NCBI GenBank assembly: GCA_028023455.1
Contig: JAQFVV010006451.1
Location: 915,501-979,500 of the forward strand
Length of the DNA: 64,000 nucleotides
Origin: Epiperipatus broadwayi
Lineage: Eukaryota; Onychophora; Udeonychophora; Euonychophora; Peripatidae
Reading direction: 5' to 3'
Position 1 is the stretch's first letter. Every line of letters starts with the position of its first letter. The position numbers and the translations under genes are program-made. Below are positions 11,455 through 22,995 of the stretch, piece after piece. The notes below the pieces were generated by a model. That model was given only the letters and a program-made list of their open reading frames with translations. It ran no database searches and was not told the DNA's origin.

Positions 11455-11779
11455 GATAAATGAAAATGAATATTATATATATATGTATGTATTTGCAATA
11501 ATTAATTTAACATTAAACTGCAAAAGACAGACATAATTTAGATTACATTTGCAATCTTATCTAGTGGAAAGAATCAGAAGTTTAGATTCTTAGCTCCTGT
11601 GAAGAGTGGAGATTTCCCCTATGAATTGTATTTATAGTGAAAAGAATTAGTCTTAATATCTTTTTCAAGGATTCAAGAGTTTATATGTTTATAGAATGCA
11701 GTTTTAAGAGTATTATGAATTAATTTGAATGGTTACATACTTATTTTCAGTATAATTCTTAATATAAAGATGTTCTTTT
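11455..11779. other. Spacer before LINE L2
   Basis: No gene or element recognised. Confidence 0.4.
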
Positions 11780-14082
11780 TCTGGAGTTTGCAGGAAAAAA
11801 AAACCTTTATATTATGAATTCTTTTTTTAAAAATAATATTAAAAGGAAATGGACATGGAAGCATCCAAATGAAGGTACAGCAGAATTGGATTATGTTTTG
11901 ACTAACAGAAAATACATGTTTCAAGATTGTAATGTTCTTAATAAATTGAACACAGGAAGTGATCATCAATTAATAAGATGTAAGATACATGTTAATGCAA
12001 AACTAGAGAGACAAAAATTATTAAGAAAAACAATATTTACAGTTGATATTCCTAATCTTCAAAAACATTCTAATGAATTTAAATTAGAACTTACAAATTG
12101 GTTTCAAGTATTAGTAGATTTTGAACATGATTCAGATTTGAATGACATTAATAGGACAATAACTGATACACTTTTAAAAACTGCAACAAAGATAGCTGGT
12201 AAAAAAAAGCAGCAAATGACCAAGAAAATTTTTACTGAGACTAGATAATTTATGAAGGAAAGAAGGAATATGAAGGTATACAAAAATGATGCAGTTAAAA
12301 GGATTGAATATCTCAAATTTTATAAAATGGTATGAAAAAAAAGTTGAACATGATATAGGAAAGTATAATTGTGAACTAGAAAGGAAAGCTGTAAAAGAGA
12401 ATAAAAGTCTCAAGAGTGTAAAACAACATTTTAGTATTGGTAGGAAATTTATATCTGCAATAAGAAAAAAAGATGGAATTATTACTAAAAGGAGAGATGA
12501 CATCATGAAATTGGTAGAAGATTTTTATCAAGAATTATATAGTAATAAAGAACAAGTACCTCCTATATCTATTACATCTTCCAAATTGCCCAGAATTTTA
12601 AATGAAGAAGTGAGACATGCAATTAAATGTATGAAGAAAGGAAAGGCTCCAAGTAATGATGGAATTATAATTGATATATTAAAATAAGCAGGTGAAGAAA
12701 TAGAAATTTTTTTTAGCAAAGTTATATACCAAATGTCTAAATGATAAAGATGTACCGGATGATTGGAAGAATGCAGTAATAAATTAATATTTAAAAAAGG
12801 TGATAAAGAAGATATTAGAAATTACAGACCTATCAGCCTTTTATCAGTTTTATATAAAAATTTTACCAAGATAATTACTACTCGTCTACAGAGAACATTG
12901 GATTTCCACCAACCAAGAGAACAAGCCGGATTTAAAAGTGGTTTTAGTACAGTAGATCATATCTAGGTATTGAGAGAAGTTATAGAAAGAACAAATGAAT
13001 ATGAGTTGCCATTATGCTTAGGATTTGTAGATTATGAAAAGGTATTTGATTCTATAAGCACTTTTTCAGTGATTAAAACATTGGATCATCAAGGGGTAGA
13101 CCCAGATATTGTCATATTCTAAAGAATATTTATAAAAATGCAATCACAACAATTAGATTACATAATGATACTAGGAAAGTCAATATTGAGAAGAGTGTAA
13201 GACAGGGTGACTCCACATCTCCAAAACATTTTACAGCAGTGCTGCAAAAAGTATTTTGTGGATTAAAATGGGAAGCTAAAGGAGTGAAAGTAAATAGAGA
13301 TTATTTAAGTCATTTAGATTTTGCAGATGATGTAGTTGTTTTTGTACATAATGCTTTAAAGCTTCAGGAAATGTTGCAGGAGTTGTCAGATGAAAGTAAG
13401 AAAGTATGACTAAAGATAAATATTAAAAAAGACTAAAGTAATGTTCAATGGATTTTCTCAAAAGATGAAAATAAAGATTGATTATGATGAGTTAGAAAAA
13501 GTTAACAATTTCAAATAACTTAATCAGATTATTACTACAGATGGAAACATAGTAGCTGAAATTAATCATAGAATTAAACTTAGAGTGATTTTGATAGAAA
13601 TAACTTGATACTAGAAGGAAATATGCCTATGTGTTTGAAAATGAAGGTTTTTAACAAATGTGTTTTACCAATTCTTACTTATGGATCTAAGACTTGGACA
13701 ATTAATAGAAGATCAATACAGAGACTTCAGACTACTCAAAGAAGTATAGAGAGATGCATGTTAGAAGTAACAAGAAGAGATCAAAAATGCAATATAAGAG
13801 TAAGAAAACAAACAGGTGTTACTGATCTCATTAAAAAAATTAAAAGACTGAAGTGAAGTTGGGTTGGTCATATTGTTAGCAGAGATAATAATAGATGGAC
13901 AATTGAAATCTTAAACTGTATTCCAAGAGATTGGAAAAGACCCAGAAAGAGACTGCATGTGAGATGGATGGATGAAATAAGAAAGTGTGCAGGTGTGATG
14001 TGGAGAAGAGAAGCTAAACATAGGAGAAAATGGATTGAACTTGGAGAGACTATCCTGCAGTGGATTGATAAAGGTTGATGAT
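11780..14082 (+). mobile_element. RTE-type LINE copy L2, 5'-truncated
   Basis: About 2.3 kb collinear with 41720-44020 of LINE L4. The 5' end is truncated within the endonuclease region (starting near 'ctggagtttgcagg'), the usual result of incomplete target-primed reverse transcription. The 3' end has a TGATGATGATAT remnant of the RTE tail. It keeps the same reading order as L4 but has several extra stops and frameshifts, so it is inactive and older than L4. Confidence 0.88.
11814..13856 (+). pseudogene. RTE endonuclease/reverse transcriptase, broken
   Basis: Four open pieces remain. 11814-12248 covers the end of the EEP endonuclease (KRKWTWKHPNEGTAELDYVL, GSDHQL) and the linker. 12286-12687 covers the linker to the start of RT (MKKGKAPSNDGIIIDILK). 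12763-12966 covers RT fingers (FKKGDKEDIRNYRPISLLS, QAGFKSGFSTVDHI). 13605-13856 covers the thumb/C-terminus (LTYGSKTWTI, LQTTQRSIERCMLEVTRRD). The palm region with the FADD box ('gattttgcagatgatgtagt', near 13318) lies between the last two and is interrupted. Near 13425 the sequence has six A's before GACTAAAG, the same extra base as in L4, which shifts the frame after the FADD domain. Confidence 0.88.
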
Positions 14083-14168
14083 GATATATACAATAACTGA
14101 ATTAATAAATAGAGCACATTAAATATTTATCAAACCAGTAATTACATATTGTTGTTAGTGCTGTATAA

Positions 14169-14250
14169 TTTACAATTCATTTATATATATATGGATTAAT
14201 TTTGTCAATTTACAATTCATTTATATATATATATGGATTAATTTTGTCAA
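14169..14250. repeat. ~40-bp tandem duplication
   Basis: 'tttacaattcatttatatat' followed by 'atggattaattttgtcaa' occurs twice in succession; the second unit has one extra TA. Confidence 0.85.
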
Positions 14251-15297
14251 TGATTTTTAATAAATAAGTTTATAGTTTTTAAAAACATAAGATAGTATTA
14301 TAGATATTGCTGAATTTCAGAGAAAAACAACCTTTCTATCTTTGTTCAAGTAGTTACTAAAGATATTCCAAAAAAAAAAAAAAAAAACTTGTATCTAAAA
14401 GTGTTAAAAATGATTATCAGATCTCAAATAATGTAGTTGACAGTTCAGAAAGTGTTCAAGATTTAATATCATGCTGTAATAAAAATGAATGAGAAGTTAT
14501 CTGTCACAGTCAGGATTGTCCTTATCAGTAAGATATGAATGTGAATTTCATAACAGTTGATGGAAAAAGGTCTTACATTCTTAACAAAAAGTTGATGAAT
14601 TTTAGTATTAAAAATAGTTATGTACTTAATAATATTCTTAATTTAATCTTTAATTTTTTTTTTGCAATAACTCTCAAGCAAGCAATCATCTTCAAAACTT
14701 GTTTTGAGTATTCTCAGAATGTTATCTTCAGCCAAACTCAATTGTTTCTGAAAGGTTTTAAGTATTCCCAGGTACTCATCTTCATTCAAAACTTAATGTT
14801 TTTTATATACTTCAAGTAATGTCATGCAGTAATGTTCAGCCAAATCTTATTTTTGAAGTATATGGTGATTTTAAGACAATCATCTACCATCAAAACTTAT
14901 TTCCATTAAATATTTGACTAAAGATAACCATCTAAGAACTAATAAAATATTTCAAAAACAATAATATTGAGACTTTTTACGAATTTTTGGAGTACTATTT
15001 AGAATATGTGCTTACTTAAAAATGATTGTAATCAGAAAAAGCTGCCAATTGGAATAATTATAGAATAGAAACACTCTGTCTGAAGTGTCTAGCCTACAAT
15101 GTGCATACTGTGTTCATGAGCAGAGGACAATAGAATAGGATTAAGAGTAGATTATTAAATAATTGTCGTTTAGAAAAAATTAAGGAAAATCTCAATGACC
15201 TATTTACGTTGTAAAAAACAGAAGTTGGTTACTATAAAGAAAAATAACTATAACAAGAATAAAAGGATGCTATAATTAGAAGTCTCATTGTAAGAAA
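14251..15297. other. AT-rich spacer with weak internal repeats
   Basis: Between 14660 and 14900 the phrases 'atcttcaaaact', 'tattctcag/tattcccag' and 'ttcagccaaa' recur, suggesting an old degenerate tandem. The ORF at 14535-14819 runs through it but resembles nothing I know. No gene called. Confidence 0.4.
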
Positions 15298-15977
15298 TCA
15301 TCATCATCAACAACCATTATCAATACACTGCAGGATGAAGGTCTCTCCAAGTTTAAACCATTTCTGATCTTTAGCTTCTCTTCTCCACATCACTCCTGCA
15401 CACTTTCTTATTTCATCCATCCATCTCACATGTGGTCTCTTTCTGGGTCTTTTACAATCTCTTGGAATCCTATTTAAGATTTCAATTGTCCATCTATTAT
15501 CATCTCTTCTAGCAATAAGTCCAGCCCAACTCCACTTCAATCTTTATTTTTTTCAATGAGGTCAGTAACACCTGTGTTCTCTTACTTATACATTGCTTGT
15601 TCAATCTCTTCTTGTTACTCCCAACATGCATCTCTCCATACTTCTTTGAGTGGTCTGGAGTCTCTGTATTGCTTTTTTATTAAGTGTCCAAGTCTCAGAT
15701 CTATAAGTAAGAACTGGTAAAACACATTTGTTAAAAACCTTTCTTTTCAAACACATAGGCATATTTCCTTTTAGTATCAAGTTATTTCTACCAAAAGCAC
15801 TCCACCCAAGTTTAATTCTATGATTAATTCCATCCATTATGTTTCCATCTGTATTAATAATCTGACCAAGGTATTTATAACTGTTAACTTCTTCTAATTC
15901 ATCATAATCAATCTTTATTTTCATATTTTGAGCAAATCGATTAAACATTACTTTAGCTTTTTAACATTTATCTTGAG

Positions 15978-16250
15978 TCATACTTTCCTACTTTCATCTG
16001 ATAACTCCTGCAACATTTCCTGCAGCTCTGAGGCATTAATTGCAAAAACAACTATATCATCTGCAAAATCTAAATCACTTAAATAATCTCCATTTACTTT
16101 CACTCCTTTAGTTTCCCTTTTTTTTTTCCATATGTCATAGCATTGGCCGGGAGGTAAACCCGCAATCCGGGCAACTGCTTGTAAGGCAGTTGCGCTGACC
16201 TCTCGACCACTAATTATCCATTTTAATCCACAAAATACTTTTTGCAACAC
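15978..16250 (-). pseudogene. RT palm fragment read through a SINE insertion
   Basis: The 90-codon frame begins with RTE sequence (VFCGLKW), passes through the inserted SINE as about 32 foreign residues (from IISGREVSATALQAV to DIWKKKR), and returns to the RTE protein in the correct frame (ETKGVKVNGDYLSDLDFADD). SINE length and reading frame therefore happen to leave the ORF open. The enzyme would almost certainly be inactive, because the insertion lies between RT motifs B and C. This is chance in-frame retention rather than a functional fusion, as far as can be seen. Confidence 0.75.
16118..16213 (-). mobile_element. tRNA-derived SINE inside LINE L3
   Basis: On the minus strand: a box-A-like TGGTCGAGAGGTCAGCG, an anticodon-arm-like hairpin AACTGC-CTTACAA-GCAGTT, a box-B-like region GCGGGTTTACC, and ends that pair as an acceptor stem (ATTAG with CCAAT). 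A run of about nine A's follows. It is the same family as 29601-29736. The poly-A tail and its position inside a LINE mark it as a retroposed SINE, not a working tRNA. No clear target duplication is visible here. Confidence 0.82.
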
Positions 16251-16382
16251 TGCTGTAAAAAGTTTTGGAGATATGGAATCACCTTGACTTACAACATTCT
16301 CAATGTTGACTTTCCCAGTATCATTATGTAATCTAATTGTTGCTGTTGCATTTTTATAAATATTCTTTAAAATATGACACTA

Positions 16383-17321
16383 AATAAATAAATTGTGTAC
16401 ATGTAGATAGCATTAATTCAAGAAAAAAGAAATAACGTTATGTTTGTTTATTTTTTTTAAAAAAACGAAAAGAAATTGCAAACATTATAGATTACAATTT
16501 TCTTAATCTATTGAATGATCTCAAAAAAAAGTTAAAATTTATTACTAAACATTTTTTTTTTATAAAAAAACATGGCTTAATTATAAAAATTATCAAAATA
16601 ATTTTTAATCACATATTTCATTATCACCAGGAGCCCTCATCCATAAACAAATCATAGAATATCAAAAATCTTTTGTCAAAAATATTACAATTAGCAGTTT
16701 GTTCAAAAGATTTGAAAAATGATTGTTTTTTGAAACTACTAGTCAGAGCCTATGGACAGTGGAAGCAAATGGAGCACAGATTCAGGGCAAAACCTATATG
16801 GGAAGCCAAATTAGATGTTCTTTCTAAATAGAACATTTAATACTTTATATCCTAATTCCAATTTGCATATGTTTGTTCTTCTGTGTACAAAGAGTTTTTT
16901 TCATCTTTATAATCTAAAGGTGAGTGCACTTTCGGTGAGGTTCACCATAATCAATTTGAATACAATTAAAATGAAGGGAAAAAATCAATAATATTTTATA
17001 TCATAATACAGAAATATGCTACAAAATGTTTTTTTTTGTATTATGTGTATTAATTACAATGGGAAAATATTCATTTAGCAAATTAAAAATAATTAAACAT
17101 TATTCACATTCTCAATCACAAGCCATGATTGATTATCTAGTCTTTCAATTTTATCAATAGAAAATGACCCCATAAAAAAATTAATTTCAATGAAATAATT
17201 GAGACTTTTGCAGTAAAAAGCAAGAAAAATTCAATTTTTTTGTAATATTTTGTTACAATATTTTTCTTATAAATTATATACAATATTAGAATGATATCAG
17301 AAAATAATAAAATAATTTAAA
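16383..17321. other. AT-rich spacer
   Basis: Homopolymer-rich. A phrase near 16920-16965 ('gagtgcactttcggtgaggttcacc') recalls the foldback MITE at 11270-11300 and may be a fragment. No gene. Confidence 0.4.
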
Positions 17322-17506
17322 ATAAGAGTCATAGATCACACGACCCTATCTCTTAAGCTTGTAAGTTAAAAACAAAGAGGATTGCCAACTCCTCTACAAG
17401 CTTTGTGATAAATACTTAACCAGATCCAGCACTTAAAATATCTCTGTCAGGAACCCCTCCCCAAACCCCTGACCATGGTTTTGTGCTTTGGCATTCCTCA
17501 GAGAGT
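17322..17506 (+). repeat. Dispersed partial copy of the 435-bp unit
   Basis: It matches the first ~190 bp of the unit tandemly repeated at 10154-11127 ('agtcatagatcac', 'ctcttaagcttgtaag', 'ctgtcaggaacccctcccca', 'cctcagagag'), at perhaps 90% identity. It ends abruptly at 17506. Confidence 0.88.
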
Positions 17507-19004
17507 AATTATTTATCAATAAAAAATTCCAAAAGATATTTATCTATATTTTTAAATATTATATAAAGGGGTATGATTTTGTTGCTTACACTAGGATGAC
17601 AAAAAAAGCTAGCACTGGTTTCATTAGTTTATTTAAATTTTTAGGCAGATTTAATTTTAATCTATTTCAATCAGGATTCCATTCACTACCAAATTGTAGT
17701 GTTACTTAATAGATTGCTGATATTTTATTCATTTGTTTAAAAAGAAATCTGGTGATATAATTTCACACATGACAACCAGTTAGGTGTTGGAATTTGTTAA
17801 ATTTATATTTTTCAGAGATTTTTAGCTTGATAAAGAATGGAAATTAAGAGATTATATCAATGCAAACACAGATAGTTTATCTTTTGATGTTGCGAGAAAA
17901 TTATCAATTACTACTTATATATTGAAACAATATGTGTTGCAATTTTTGCCACTGTTGTTTAGTAGTATTATTTTATTAAAATATCATTTTATTCAACCCA
18001 ATCTCGAATGTTCTTCAACATAATATCAAATTAATATAAATTTATTCATTACATTTAGTGAGGGGTAAAAAGTTTAGTTACTTTTTTAAGGTAAGCATTT
18101 CTATCTTTAAGTTTGTCTTGGAAAAGATTGTATTACTACTTTAATTATTTTATACTAAAAAAATTAATCCACAAAATGTTAATAGGTGATATTATTATTC
18201 AAACAGTATACCAAATTATTTTTTTTTAAAAGAATCATTTTTGTTTCCTGAAACCAAAAATTAAAAATTTGGAAAAAGGAATTAAACTTAGGCAATGCTA
18301 TATCATATTTGCTAGTCATCCCGATAAAAGTCATCACAAATATACCCTTAGAAGAATACTGAGATGGACACCTGTTCAATTACAAAATTCTATAAAATTA
18401 ATATCAATTTAAATTTCTATTTATTTATATACTAATGTTTATATGTGTTTAATTTATATAAATAATAATAAGATTTTTTTTCTTATGATGAAATACGTTT
18501 AATAAAAGCATACCATCTATTGTTATACTATACTTTTCTTATTTTTTATACAACAAAATATAGCAATAAAATAGTACTAATATTTAGAATAGGGTAAGAG
18601 TTGTACAGTTATAAAACTTTTCCAAGATAAAGGTTGGGATATTAAGTTTAATTGCAAAATAAAATGGGTGAATGATTACCCAATATTCAAGGCAAGATAT
18701 TACATTTAATATAGCATCGGTAAATAAATAACCAATATTAAGTATAATATATATATATATAAAAAGAGAGGGGAAAAATTAATATCACATTATAGATATT
18801 AAAAGAAAGAATTGTTTAAGTTTATTTCACTTTTACATAAATATCTCTTTACCTTGTTTTCCTATTCTTGGCACTATTTAGAGTATCCTTTTATTAGTAT
18901 TGTCACTATCGCAATAAAGGTAAATGCACTATTTATATGATTACTTGGCTGAAACATATCTAATATTAGCAAAAGAAAAGGTTTTTATATATATTTTTAT
19001 TATT
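17507..19004. other. AT-rich spacer, no gene seen
   Basis: No coding or repeat signature was recognised beyond AT runs near 18750. Confidence 0.45.
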
Positions 19005-19070
19005 AAGTATATCTGAGCATACTTTCAATGTGAAACATCAGATTCATAGCACTCATGGGTATACAGGTTA
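19005..19070 (+). repeat. Diverged half of the foldback MITE
   Basis: 'ttattaagtatatctgagca' followed by 'tactttcaatgtgaaacatc' and 'agattcatagcactcat' follows the left-arm order of the foldback MITE at 11248-11454 at low identity. The right arm is missing. Confidence 0.45.
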
Positions 19071-19125
19071 TGCTGTGGTATTTATAATAAGAATGCCAAT
19101 TATTTAAATTAGATATTTAAATACT

Positions 19126-19600
19126 CTATTTTTTCAACAATTGTATGCCATTTTCTTTTTGGTTAATGATGTGATCACTGTTAATGATAAACCAGGGTTC
19201 TTTTGTTTTTCTTTTTCTGTCATCATGCTCAGTGCAAACAATATTAACATTCTTTGAGTTGAAGGCATGGCCAGATTTTTTGTTGTGCTCCCCAAAAAAC
19301 TGATTTTTACTCAGGGTTATTTTCTGTACACTTATGTAGATATTTATGTTGACCCTTGTATCAATATTTGTTTTAAAATTCCTGTAACATACTGCAAAAC
19401 TAGAGGTGTTGATGTATTTAATTTTGTAAATGATCTGCAGTGTTTTATCCAGCTGTAGTTTGTCTTTGGTGTTGTTTATTAATCTATTAAGATTGATGGG
19501 GAGGGAAAGTTTCAGAAACTTATGTTGAATGTTGAAGAACATATCTTTTTTTCTTTTGTGTGTTAGTTTTAGAATGCATGGCATGCATGTTCATGGTTTT
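19126..19600 (-). pseudogene. Penelope-like element GIY-YIG endonuclease fragment
   Basis: A 152-codon minus-strand frame (19584-19126). It starts with the linker typical of the RT-EN junction (LNRLINNTKDKLQLDKTLQIIYKIKY), continues with a degenerate GIY-YIG core and ends with a strongly PLE-like C-terminus: GEHNKKSGHAFNSKNVNIV, then CTEHDDRKRKTKEPWFI and NSDHIINQKENG. The GIY-YIG signature itself has decayed (C..C and YIG not intact). RT sequence upstream (above 19600) is not recognisable. It is a truncated, presumably dead PLE copy in the Penelope/Neptune-like group. Confidence 0.75.
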
Positions 19601-20667
19601 CTAAATTCATTTTGATGGATGGTGAATTAAGTGGCAGTTGTCAGTATAATATTTGAAATTATAATTTTCTTCTAAAATAACTAAGTACATTAGAAAACTC
19701 TAATTGTCATTTTGCTTTCCTAATTCTTTGGTATTAATTTTATGATTTGATGTTTTCACTAATAAATATAATTTACTGTCCCATATAGTTTGATGCAATA
19801 GCAGACTTGAGCTCAATCCCCATGAATCAAATCACAGCTGTTATTTCCAATGCTTCAAGCTTCTTATGATCTTGTGAACATTAAACATAAAATTATCTTT
19901 ATTTAACATAATTTAAATACAATTAAAATTTTAAATAAATAAAGCTTGTATTGTCTCATATAAAATGTGATGTGATGAATTTAATAATCATAGACTGTTT
20001 AAATGAAGAAAACATCAGTTTCTTTCTTTCCTCATTTTTCATTTTTCCTGCCTTATATATAGTGTGGATGTCTAGGGCAAATTGTTTAGCAAAAAGGCTG
20101 TCAATAATTGATAGTTACCTGCAAAACCCCTGCTATCATGTTTCTCTAATCATTAAATGGAATAATCCTACTTATTTCTTATTTCCTTGTTTACATTACA
20201 ATTAATCCATTAAAATATTTAATATATATATATACATTATTGTTAGAATATGTATATACATTTGCCTTAATTAACATATATTTTAACATCATAAAACCTC
20301 TTTATAAATCCTTCACTTTTTTTTTTGTTGATTCTATCATACTAAATCAGTCATATTCAAACTGTTAACTTAAAATTTTCCAACTTCTTTTTGTCTACCG
20401 TAGAAGGTGCATATGTGTACTGTATAAAAATATATAAAAAATTGCGAGTTATATTTGCATACATCTGAATATGCAATAATGTAATCACATAGAAATTATG
20501 TGTAAATTAAAAAGTCTTTAAGCAATCCAAGATAAAGACTTCTGTAACAGCCTTTTAAAGAAAAAGTGTTAAGTAGACGGCATTATTCAACATGTCAAAT
20601 TCTAGGTGACAAGAGTTTTAATGGATTTTTATAGTTGTTTTATATTTTAACTATTCCCTTGTATAAT
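19601..20667. other. AT-rich spacer
   Basis: No gene. ORF 19951-20205 has no recognisable similarity and is biased toward the local base composition. Confidence 0.4.
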
Positions 20668-20760
20668 GCAGTGGTAGAGTTGGCAGAGTCAGAGTTCAAA
20701 GTTCATGGCTCATGACCTAGCTCAAATTGCTTTAACTTTTATAAATTACTGATTAATAAA
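20668..20760 (+). repeat. Possible decayed tRNA-derived SINE
   Basis: 'agtggtagagttggcagagt' followed by 'gagttcaaagttcatggctc' resembles the box A and box B spacing of a tRNA-derived SINE. It shares 'tggtagagt' and 'ggctcatga' with minus-strand sequence at 45310-45390. No tail or target duplication was found, so this is tentative. Confidence 0.3.
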
Positions 20761-22079
20761 CGATTCACTTATTTTAGTATTTATTGCTAAGAATAGTTAG
20801 AAACTCATACCCTGATCAATTATGGAAGGCTAATGAACCAGTAAAAAACTGAAAGTTTGTTGGGAACTTGAAAAGCTTTCCAAATACTATCTGGACAGTA
20901 TTTGTCATGAGATTACAGGAAGATTCACTACTACCATACCACTAAAGACTTACAAATATGATATTATATGTTTTGGATGGATAACACAGTCATGTATGAA
21001 TAATGAATGGGATTTGGGTATATAAACTGATGGATGGTTTTGATGTGGTGGGGAATGCATTGGAAAAAACTCAAAAAAATAGTTGAAAATAGTGCAAGAA
21101 GTATTCATCCATCCACAAGCTGCTAAAAATGAATAAAAATCCATCTTTACCCTGCATAAAAGAAATGTGGAAGAGGAATGCCAAGGAACAGCAAAATGAA
21201 GATTCACATCACCAAAAAAAAAAAAACATTGATCACAAAATGTATCCATAATAAGTGAGTGAATGGTCTAAGATTTCTGCACAAGTGGATGATTACAACA
21301 TGGCAGAAGTGAGATGGCAAATGCAAAAATACTTGTATATAAAAGTTAATTTGATACATTTTCATAAAATATGTTTTATACCGTTTAGAAAAATAGTAGT
21401 CATATACATATAGAATTTTAAAAATCCATCAAATGAGGGGGGGGTGTCGTACATCTGTTTGTTATATCCAATAATCTGGGTTCGAACCCAGATCAAAATT
21501 TGAAATGATTTTATGTAGCTGTAGGTTTGGGTCCATTGCTGATCAAGATTCTGTTCAGTTACTGATTGACAAATATCAATCAAAGTATTCTAACTAGAGA
21601 GTAAAATAAAAGAGAAAACGATTACAGCACCACCTATTATCATAAAACTACCCAGTTGTCTCCTTTTGGAAGGAAGCTGGAAATCTCTTCAGCATCTTTT
21701 TAGAAAGATGTCGTTCAGATATTTTGCTTTTACTAATATATAAAAGGAGTAAACATTCAATACAAACATATTCTTTTTTTTTTGCTTTAAAACTTATAAT
21801 GACACTATTTTTTAAAAACTTAAATTACATTAATTTAACCTGGTAGAGGAATCAACAGTTATCAATATTAATTTAAATAATACTAAGGTGAATTTAAGCT
21901 ATGGATATTATAATAAATTTCTAAAAATGGATAATCAGTTACATAAACACTTAATTATTATCAAATAATAACGTTTACTTATTAGAAAATTAAACCTTTT
22001 TTTTCTATATATATGTGTGTGTAATAAATATATATCGTAATTAAAAAATAAATAAATATGTAAAAAAGCAGCATATTGG
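20761..22079. other. AT-rich spacer
   Basis: ORFs at 20950-21249 and 21362-21583 (minus) resemble no known protein. A perfect short palindrome, CTGGGTTCGAACCCAG, sits at 21476-21491 without surrounding tRNA structure. Confidence 0.4.
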
Positions 22080-22275
22080 TCACTTGATAGGATATTCGAA
22101 ATATTGTGCATTGCTGCAGAAAAAAAGAAGGGGGTGCCATGAAGAGGAAGACCTAGGAAGGAATATATGAATGCAGTTAAGGGGGGAATGATTGTTTAGA
22201 TATTTAAAAGATATGGCGATGGGGCGGGGGGGGGCTGAAAAACTATGTTGTCCACCAACTTATGGGTTTAGGACA
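22080..22275 (+). repeat. LINE C-terminal remnant, different family (tentative)
   Basis: 'aggaagacctaggaaggaat' reads RGRPRKEYMNAVKGGM, the kind of basic tail found at the end of RTE/CR1-type LINE ORFs, but the flanks do not match the RTE copies of this window. It is short and frameshifted. Confidence 0.35.
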
Positions 22276-22589
22276 GAAAGAAAATAAATGTGTATAAATA
22301 GATCTATTTTGATTACTATGCATATTATAAATCTTTAATTTGTAAAAACAAGTTTTCTGTCTTAATTTTTATTTAAGAGAAAGCAAACACCATCTGGGGG
22401 AAAATGAAAAAATGGTCCCTATATAGAAAAAAAAAAAAAACAGCTTCACGTGTCAAAAGATTAGATTGTTCACATTAGTAATAATGAAATTAATTAGATC
22501 TCATGTTACATAATTTTACATGTCACACACACATACACACAAGCAGATTAGTAAAGAAAACTTAAATACATTTATTTTTCCTTTTTAAC

Positions 22590-22995
22590 AGAACAAATGT
22601 ATTCCTAAGCAATCCCTGTAAAACAGAATGAACGAGTGACAACGCACGCAAAACTCATTCGCCCGTGAGGTCGACACATGCCAAGTCATTCATACCCAAT
22701 AAACAACTTTGCTTAGTCAAAACCTCGGCAGGCTGCAGATTTGCAGAGGACTCCACCTATTAACTGAACTAGCTTGGACTCTCCTAAAACCTTTTTATTT
22801 CTGTCAATACAAAGCTACAACTGGGATCCTTCTAATCAACTGATTAGGGATTTCAGTTAGAGCAGCTTGCGTTGTGGGTTCACCCCTTCTCCCTTATCCT
22901 CCACTACAATCTTTAACTAAATCTTACGGTATGAATCCTTTGTATAATCATAAGTTCCTCTCGGAAAATTTGCATATGGCATAACCACAGATAAA
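22590..22995. promoter_or_regulatory. GC-richer, CpG-containing non-repeat block
   Basis: Sequence complexity rises sharply against the surrounding AT-rich DNA, with several CpGs near 22630-22680 ('acgagtgacaacgcacgc', 'cgcccgtgaggtcgac'). No long ORF and no match to the window's repeats was found. It lies ~1.5-1.9 kb downstream of the candidate exon at 24470-24524 in that gene's direction, so it could be an intronic enhancer or an untranslated exon. This is inferred from composition and position only. Confidence 0.35.
22968..22975 (-). promoter_or_regulatory. Octamer motif ATGCAAAT
   Basis: A perfect POU-domain octamer on the minus strand, within the GC-richer block. A single 8-mer may occur by chance. 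Confidence 0.3.

Larger units (their letters stand above)
15298..16382 (-). mobile_element. RTE-type LINE copy L3, 5'-truncated, carrying a SINE
   Basis: Minus strand. It starts (3' end) at an ATCATCATC tail at 15298 and stops (5' truncation) at 16382 inside the RT palm. The C-terminal domain reads as two pieces: 15601-15948 (YKYLGQIINTDG, MCLKR, LTYRSETWTL, LQTTQRSMERCMLGVTRRD) and 15307-15540 (RPRKRPHVRWMDEIRK, ETFILQ). The FADD box (DFADDIVVF) lies within 15978-16250. A tRNA-derived SINE interrupts the RT at 16118-16213. The element has few stops and looks younger than L1 or L5. Confidence 0.88.

Noticed and set aside
11733-12719. Long minus-strand ORFs across LINE L2
   Set aside because: Antisense shadows of the LINE coding strand.
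20950-21249. 99-codon minus-strand ORF rich in aromatic residues
   Set aside because: No domain recognised, no splice or promoter context, and the sequence reads like translated AT-rich repeat.
21476-21491. CTGGGTTCGAACCCAG as a tRNA T-arm
   Set aside because: No acceptor, D-arm or anticodon arm around it; it is a bare palindrome.
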